This document shows, in pieces, positions 20,701-25,000 of a DNA stretch of 25,000 bases (positions within the stretch are counted from its first letter, which is position 1; every line of letters begins with the position of its first letter). The translations under genes and the position numbers were made by a program. Source of the DNA: Owenia fusiformis (taxonomy: Eukaryota > Annelida > Polychaeta > Sabellida > Oweniidae); NCBI GenBank assembly GCA_903813345.2, contig CAIIXF020000207.1:1-25000 (forward strand), in the 5' to 3' direction. Under the pieces are notes generated by a model. The model did no database searches. It saw only the letters and a program-made list of their open reading frames with translations, and was not told where the DNA came from.

Positions 20701-23700
20701 CCTCTTTGTTTCCTGCCTCTTTGTTTGACAACCTTTTTACCCTTTAGTTTTCTGCCTCTACGTTTTATAGCTTTCCGTCCTCTGCCTCTTTGTTTGATAG
20801 CTTTCCGTCCTCTTCCTTTCCTGCCTCTTTGTTTCACAGCCTTTCTACTCCTTGGTTTTCTGCCTCTACGTTTTATAGCTTTCCGTCCTCTGCCTCTTTG
20901 TTTGATAGCTTTCCGTCCTCTTCGTTTCCTGCCTTTTCGTTTCACAGCCTTTCTACTCCTTGGTTTTCTGCCTCTACGTTTTATAGCTTTCCGTCCTCTG
21001 CCTCTTTGTTTGATAGCTTTCCGTCCTCTTCCTTTCCTGCCTCTTTGTTTCACAGCCTTTCTACTCCTTGGTTTTCTGCCTCTACGTTTGATAGCTTTCC
21101 GTCCTCTTACTTTCCTGCCTCTTCGTTTCACAGCCTTTCTTCTCCTTGGTTTTCTGCCTCTACGTTTTATAGCTTTCCGTCCTCTGCCTCTTTGTTTGAT
21201 AGCTTTCCGTCCTCTTCCTTTCCTGCCTCTTTGTTTCACAGCCTTTCTACTCCTTGGTTTTCTGCCTCTACGTTTGATAGCTTTCCGTCCTTTTACTTTT
21301 CTGCCTCTACGTTTAAGAACTTTCCGTCCTCTTCGTTTTCTGTCTCTTCGTTTGACAGCCTTTCTGCCCCTAGGTTTTCTGCCTCTACGCTTGATAGCTT
21401 TCCGTCCTCTTCGTTTATTGCCTCTACGTTTGACAGCCTTCCTACCCATTGCTTTTCTGCTACGTTTGATAGCTTTCCGTCCTCTTTGCTTTATTTCTTT
21501 TCTTTTAATAGCTTTTAGTCCTCTTTGTTTCTTTCCCCTTCGTTTGACAGTCTTTCTTCCCCTTGGATTTTTGCCTCTAGGTTTGATAGCTTTCCCTCTT
21601 TTTCCTTTCCTGCCTGGTCGTTTGACAGCATTTCTACTCCTTGGTTTTTTGCCTCTACGTTTGATAGCGTTCCATCCTCTTTGTTTTCTTCCTCTTCGTT
21701 TGATAGCTTTACGTTGTCTTTGTTTTCTTCCTCTTCGTTTGACAGCCTTTCTAGCCCCTTGTTTTCTGCCTCTACGTTTGATAGCTTTCTGTACTCTTCG
21801 TGTCCTGCCTGTACGTTTGATAGCTTTTTGTCCTATTCGTTTCCTGCCTGTTTGTCTAACAGCTTTTCTACCTCTTGGTTTTCTGCCTCTGCGTTTGATA
21901 ACTTTCCGACCTCTTCGCTTTCTTCCTCTTCGTTTGACAGCTTTTCTACTCCTTGGGTTTCTGCCTCTACGTTTGATAGCTTTCCGTCCTCTTTGTTTTC
22001 TTCTTTTTCGTTTGATAGCCTTTCCTCCCCTTTGTTTTCTGCCTCTACGTTTGATAGCTTTCCGTCCTCTTCGTTTCCTGCCTCTTTGTTTGACAGCTTT
22101 CCTACCCTTCGGTTTTCTGCCTCTGCGTTTGATAACTTTCCGTCCTCTTCGTTCCCTGCCTCCTTGTTTGACAGCGTTTCTACTCTTTTGTTTTCTACCT
22201 CTATGTTTGATAGCTTTCCGTCCTTTTCGATTCTTGTCTTTTCGTTTGACAGCCTTTCTTCCCCTCGATTTTCTGCCTCGACGTTTGTTAGCTCTCCGTC
22301 CTCTTTGTTTCCTGCCTCTTCGTTTGATAGCCTTTCTACCTCTTGGTTTTCTGCCTCTACGTTTGATAGCTTTTCGACCTCTTTGTTTTTTCCTTCTTCG
22401 TTCTATAGCCTTCTGTCCTCTACGTTTGACAACCTTTCTATCCTTAGGTTTTCTGTCTCTACGTTTGGCCCTCCCTTTGAAGGCTTTCCGACCTCTTCGT
22501 TTCATTCCTCTTCTTTTGACATCCTTTCTCCCCCTTTGTTTTCTGCCTCTACGCTTGATAGCTTTCTGTCCTCTTCCCCTCCTGCCTCTTCGTTTGACAG
22601 CCATTCTACCCCTTGGTATTCTGCCTCTACGTTTGATAACTTTCTGTCCTCTTCGTTTTCTGCCTCTTGGTTTGACAGCCTTTCCACCCTTTTGTTTTCT
22701 GCTTCCACGTTTGATAATTTTACGTCCTATTTGTTTTCTTCTTTTTCGTTTTACAGCCTTCCCACCTCTTCGTTTGATAGCCTTTCTACCCCTTGGTTTT
22801 ATGCTTCTACCTTTGATAACTTTCCGTCCTCCTCGTTTTTTCCCTCTTTGTGATATAGCTTTCCGTCCTCTTCGTTTTTTCTCTCTTCGTTTGACAGCCT
22901 TTCTACCCTTTTGTTTTCTGCCTCTACGTTTGATAGCTTTCTGTCCTCTTTCTTTTCTTCTTCTTTGTTTGACATCCTTTCTACCCCTTGTTTTTTTGCC
23001 TTTACGTTTGTTAGCTTTTCGTCTTATTCCCTTCCTGCCACTTCGTTTGACAGCCTTTCTACTCTTTGTTTTTTTGCCTCTTTGTTTGATAACTTTCCGT
23101 CCTCTTCGTTTTCTTCCTCTTTGTGTGACAGCCTTTCCACCCTTTTGTTTTCTGCTTCCGGGTTTGATAGCTTTTTGTCCTCTTTGCTTTCTTCCTTTTC
23201 GCTTGACAGCTTTCCTACCCATTTGTTTTCTGCCTCTAAGCTTGATAGCTTTCCGTCCTCTTTGTTTTCTGGCTCCTTGTTTGACAGCCTTTTTACCCTT
23301 TTGTTTTCTACCTCTACGTTTGGTTGCCTTCTGTCCTTTTCGTTTCCCGCCTCCTCGTTTGATAGCCTTTCTACCCCTCTGTTTTTTGCCTCTACGTTTG
23401 ATAGATTTCCGTCCTCTTCGTTTTCTGCCTCTTTGTTTGATTGTTTTCCGTCCTCTCTGTTTCCTGCTTCTTTGTTTGACAGCCTTTCTACCCCTTGGTT
23501 TTCTGTCTTTACGTTCCATAGCTTTTTTCCCTCTTCGTTTTCTAACTTTTCGTTCGAAAGCTTTCCGTCTTCTTTGTTTGACAGCCTTTCTACCCATTGG
23601 TCTTCTTCCTCTACGTTTGATAGTTTTCCGTCCTATCCGTTTTCTGTCTCTTTGTTTGATAGCTTTCCCTCCTTTTCGTTTTATTCCTTTTCGTTTAATG

Positions 23701-24806
23701 GCTTTCCGTCCTCTTAGTTTCTGTCCCCTTCGTTTGACAGCCTGTCTTCTCTTTGTTTTTTTGCCAGCATTCCGTCCTTTTCGTTTCCCGCCTCCTCGTT
23801 TGACAGCCTTTCTACCATTTGGTTTCCTGCCACCTCGTTTGACAGCCTTTCTACCCTTTGGTTTTCTGCCTCTTTGTTGAATAACTTTCCGTCCTCTTCG
23901 TTTTCTTCTTTGTTTTCCTCTTCGTTTGGTAGCTTTCCGAACTCCTCGTTTCATGCCTCTTCTTTTGACAGCCTTTGTACCTTTTTGAGTTTTTGCTTTG
24001 CGTTTGATAGCTTTCCGTCCTCTTTGTTTTCTGCCTCTTTGTTTGATAGCCTTTATCCCCCTTGCTTTTCTCCTACGTTTTATAACTTGCTGTCCTCTTT
24101 GTTTCCTCCCTTTTCGTTTCACAGCCTTTCTTCCCCTTGGTTTTGTGCCTCTGCGTTTGATAGCTTTCCGTCCTCTTCGTTTCCCACCTCTTCGTTTGAC
24201 AAACTTTTTACCCCTTGGTTTTCTGCCTCTACGTTTGATAATTTTTCTTTCTCTTCGTTTTCTGCCTCTTCGTTTGGTAGCCTTTCTACCCTTTTGGTTC
24301 TTGTCCCTTCGTTTGATTGCTCTTCTTACTCTTACTTTTCCTTTGATTTTTTGTTCATTTCCAGTATTTTTGCCTTTTGAATTTAGGTTTGATAGCTCTT
24401 TCGCCAGTTTGAATTCCTCTTTTATGTGTGCCAGATTTTCCTCTTCATTTTCTGATAAATTATCTGCACCTTTATTTTCTGCTCTAAGGTTTAATAGTTT
24501 TTTTGCAACTTTGTTTTCTGCATTTTTGTTTGATAGCTTAATTGCCATTTTGTTTTCTGCTCTCTTGTTCAATAGACTTTCTGCCTTTTTATGTTCTTCT
24601 AGTAGGTTTAACAGCTTTGCTGCTTCTTGGTTTTCTGCCTCTAGATTTGATAGGGATTTAGTTCTTTTCTGTTCTGTGTTCATGTTTGTTAATTTACCGT
24701 CACCTCTGCCGACAATGTTTTTTTCCTTTTGTTTCTTTCTTTCAGGATTGATTCTTTTTCTTCTTTCTTTAAACGGGGGTGGAAAATCCATACCTGGTAA
24801 AATCAT
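17709..24806 (-). CDS. Giant Lys/Arg/Gly 13-residue-repeat protein, probably one large exon of a longer gene
   Basis: The frame is open for 2365 codons. Residues 1-38 are unique and basic. Residues 39-129 are seven diverged 13-residue units, L-(S/L/T)-N-x-x-A-E-N-x-x-A-x-K. From about 163 to 2310 the protein is roughly 160 units of K-R-R-G-R-K-(P/Q/R)-R-G-R-K-A-(I/V), a few cut to 10 residues. P-R-G-R-K resembles the AT-hook core, so DNA or chromatin binding is possible; so is a polycationic matrix or adhesive role. No signal peptide, cysteine framework or known domain is seen. CCAG|GTATGG (24793) is an acceptor and AAAG|GTAATA (17768) a donor, both in phase 1. The true exon may therefore be 24793-17768 with flanking exons elsewhere, and the apparent start M-I-L-P-G may not be used. 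Expression is unproven, but most codons are one change from a stop and none is a stop. Confidence 0.6.
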   Translation of the reverse strand: MILPGMDFPPPFKERRKRINPERKKQKEKNIVGRGDGKLTNMNTEQKRTKSLSNLEAENQEAAKLLNLLEEHKKAESLLNKRAENKMAIKLSNKNAENKVAKKLLNLRAENKGADNLSENEEENLAHIKEEFKLAKELSNLNSKGKNTGNEQKIKGKVRVRRAIKRRDKNQKGRKATKRRGRKRRERKIIKRRGRKPRGKKFVKRRGGKRRGRKAIKRRGTKPRGRKAVKRKGRKQRGQQVIKRRRKARGIKAIKQRGRKQRGRKAIKRKAKTQKGTKAVKRRGMKRGVRKATKRRGKQRRKRRGRKVIQQRGRKPKGRKAVKRGGRKPNGRKAVKRGGGKRKGRNAGKKTKRRQAVKRRGQKLRGRKAIKRKGIKRKGGKAIKQRDRKRIGRKTIKRRGRRPMGRKAVKQRRRKAFERKVRKRRGKKAMERKDRKPRGRKAVKQRSRKQRGRKTIKQRGRKRRGRKSIKRRGKKQRGRKAIKRGGGKRKGQKATKRRGRKQKGKKAVKQGARKQRGRKAIKLRGRKQMGRKAVKRKGRKQRGQKAIKPGSRKQKGGKAVTQRGRKRRGRKVIKQRGKKTKSRKAVKRSGRKGIRRKANKRKGKKTRGRKDVKQRRRKERGQKAIKRRGRKQKGRKAVKRREKKRRGRKAISQRGKKRGGRKVIKGRSIKPRGRKAIKRRGGKAVKRKRRKQIGRKIIKRGSRKQKGGKAVKPRGRKRRGQKVIKRRGRIPRGRMAVKRRGRRGRGQKAIKRRGRKQRGRKDVKRRGMKRRGRKAFKGRAKRRDRKPKDRKVVKRRGQKAIERRRKKQRGRKAIKRRGRKPRGRKAIKRRGRKQRGRRANKRRGRKSRGRKAVKRKDKNRKGRKAIKHRGRKQKSRNAVKQGGRERRGRKVIKRRGRKPKGRKAVKQRGRKRRGRKAIKRRGRKQRGGKAIKRKRRKQRGRKAIKRRGRNPRSRKAVKRRGRKRRGRKVIKRRGRKPRGRKAVRQTGRKRIGQKAIKRTGRTRRVQKAIKRRGRKQGARKAVKRRGRKQRQRKAIKRRGRKQRGWNAIKRRGKKPRSRNAVKRPGRKGKRGKAIKPRGKNPRGRKTVKRRGKKQRGLKAIKRKEIKQRGRKAIKRSRKAMGRKAVKRRGNKRRGRKAIKRRGRKPRGRKAVKRRDRKRRGRKVLKRRGRKVKGRKAIKRRGRKPRSRKAVKQRGRKGRGRKAIKQRGRGRKAIKRRGRKPRRRKAVKRRGRKVRGRKAIKRRGRKPRSRKAVKQRGRKGRGRKAIKQRGRGRKAIKRRGRKPRSRKAVKRKGRKRRGRKAIKQRGRGRKAIKRRGRKPRSRKAVKQRGRKGRGRKAIKQRGRGRKAIKRRGRKLKGKKVVKQRGRKQRGRKALKRRVQKRRGRKAIKSKGRKPRGRKAAKRRGGERRGPKASKRRGRKQRGRKGIKRRGRNPRGRKAVKRRGRKQRGRKAIKRRGRKQRSRKAVKRRGRKRRGRKAIKRRGRIRRGRKATKRRGRKPRGRKAVKRRGRKGRGRKAIKRRGRGQKAIKRRGRKPSGKKAVKRRGRKQRGRKAIKSRGRKSRARKAVKRRGRKGRGRKAIKRRGRKPRGKKAVKRGRKQKGRKAIKRRNRKQKSKKAVKRGGRKRRGRKVIKSRGRKQRGRKAVKRSGRKRRGRKAIKRRGRIRRGRKAIKRRGRKPRGRKAVKRRGRKGRGRKPIKRRGRRQKAIKRRGRKPRGNKAVKRRGRKQRGQKVIKRRGRKQRGQKAIKSRGRKSRDRKAVKRRGRKGRGRKAIKRRGKGRKAIKRRGRKPRGRKAVKRRGRKGRGRKAIKRRGRGRKAIKRRGRKLRGKKAVKRGRKRKGRKAIKRRNRKQKTNKAVKRGGRKRRGRKVIKSRGRKPKGRKAVKRRGRKGRGRKAIKRRGRGRKAIKHRGRKRRGQKAIERRGRKPRGRKAVKLKGRKRKGWKAIKRTGRKPRGRKAVTRRGRKRRERKAIKRKGTKPRGRKAVKLTGRKRKGRKAIKRTSRKPRGRKAVKRRGRRPRGRKAVQQKGRKQKGRKAIKRRGRKPRGKKGVKRKGRKRRGQKAIKRRGRKPRGRNAVRRRGSKRRGRKAIKRQGRKPRGRKAVKRRGRKRGGRKAIKRRGGKRRGQKAIKRRGRKQKGRKAVKRRDRNRRGRKAIKRRGGKQKGRKAVKRRGRKPSGRKAVKRRKTKRIGLKGIKRRGRKQKGRKAAKRRGIKHRGRKAIKRRGRKQKGRKAVKRRVGKRRGRKVIKRRGGKQKGRTPVKRRSRKQKSARKQKWRKSVKRKRKQKGKNALKRKDRKQKGGKAIKRRGRKQNGKIAVKRTRSKQKVRKTVEDVKVTPKHAGLKTLRTRLKGKKGNIVLIYCSEPNMKMISFQ
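17860..24330. repeat. 39-bp tandem array, about 160 units
   Basis: The unit alternates between two subtypes (ending in GCTATC or GCTGTC on the minus strand), giving a 78-bp dimer. In places a 30-bp short unit joins to make a 108-bp higher-order repeat: CGTTTTATAG occurs at 20761, 20869 and 20977, then 186 bp on at 21163. Because 39, 78, 30 and 108 are multiples of three, every frame is periodic, which produces long open frames on both strands. Confidence 0.95.
24387..24690 (-). repeat. Diverged 39-bp units read in the Leu/Glu frame
   Basis: Seven units (residues 39-129) plus a partial one show L-x-N every 13 residues. At DNA level they match the array (for instance CTATCAAA.CTAGAGGCAGAAAACC), but they are read one base out of register with it. 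They look older than the array, given the greater divergence. Confidence 0.8.
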
Positions 24807-25000
24807 AAAAGTTCATGTACAGTCATCCCGCCCCACTCTCAACACATCTTACAAACGGAAGTGGACGAGGTGCTTTTGGCGCCAAACTTGTAACTACTCA
24901 TTTATTCAAACGTTTTGAAAGAAACGTTTTCTTGAAAAATTGCCATTTTTCACAAAATCCATCATATTTCCGAAATCTTGAGTTATATCTTCATGTAATA
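24807..25000. other. Upstream flank of the giant repeat ORF
   Basis: The sequence is non-repetitive with no recognisable exon. On the minus strand it leads into TGATTTTACCAG, a moderately pyrimidine-rich acceptor, so it is more likely intron than promoter. Confidence 0.45.

Noticed and set aside
16796-24806. The giant repeat ORF as upstream exons of the EGF gene
   Set aside because: Both are on the minus strand and the donor phase would fit exon 2, but exon 1 has its own in-frame stop, good start context and signal peptide. A separate gene is simpler; transcripts would decide.

Overview
This is a stretch of animal (metazoan) genome. It is AT-rich, its genes are split by GT-AG introns, and it carries tandem minisatellites and inverted-repeat transposon remnants. 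The protein families (a PDE7-type phosphodiesterase and a large EGF-repeat membrane protein) fit a marine invertebrate. A recurring AGGCCTA heptamer (5664, 5685, 8657, 10248, 17040) weakly recalls echinoderm-type genomes, but I cannot assign a phylum.

Layout: (1) 486-2109, plus strand: the last two coding exons of a PDE7-like cyclic nucleotide phosphodiesterase. They hold the end of the catalytic domain and a long Ser/Arg-rich tail with kinase-type motifs and a three-copy seven-residue repeat. (2) 2238-3320: a minisatellite of about 62 bp per unit, each with an internal inverted repeat. (3) 3330-7090: no recognisable gene, with one candidate degraded inverted-repeat transposon (5323-6049). 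(4) 7097-7410: a second, degenerate tandem repeat of about 27 bp. (5) 7730-16880, minus strand: a seven-exon gene that I rebuilt from splice sites and reading phase. It encodes a type I membrane protein of 1375 residues: signal peptide, 30 EGF modules, Thr-rich stalk, one membrane helix and a short acidic tail. (6) Its largest intron (8297-11091) holds a cluster of foldback repeats (8505-9850). It also holds a complete-looking intronless gene (10388-10816) for a small secreted, very basic prepropeptide, with its own TATA box and poly(A) signal. (7) 17070-17595: a long imperfect palindrome just upstream of the EGF gene. (8) 17709-24806, minus strand: one uninterrupted reading frame of 2365 codons made almost wholly of a 13-residue Lys/Arg/Gly repeat (39-bp DNA unit).

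The most striking observation is in the last gene. Its N-terminal region has seven diverged 13-residue units of the form L-S-N-x-x-A-E-N. The body of the protein is built from the same 39-bp DNA unit read one base out of register, giving K-R-R-G-R-K. A net two-base deficit between 24393 and 24317 accounts for the switch. Thus one DNA repeat is used in two frames within one open reading frame.

How the genes work together is not evident. The EGF protein, the nested prepropeptide and perhaps the giant basic protein may be extracellular and are unusually rich in basic residues, but a shared role is only a guess.
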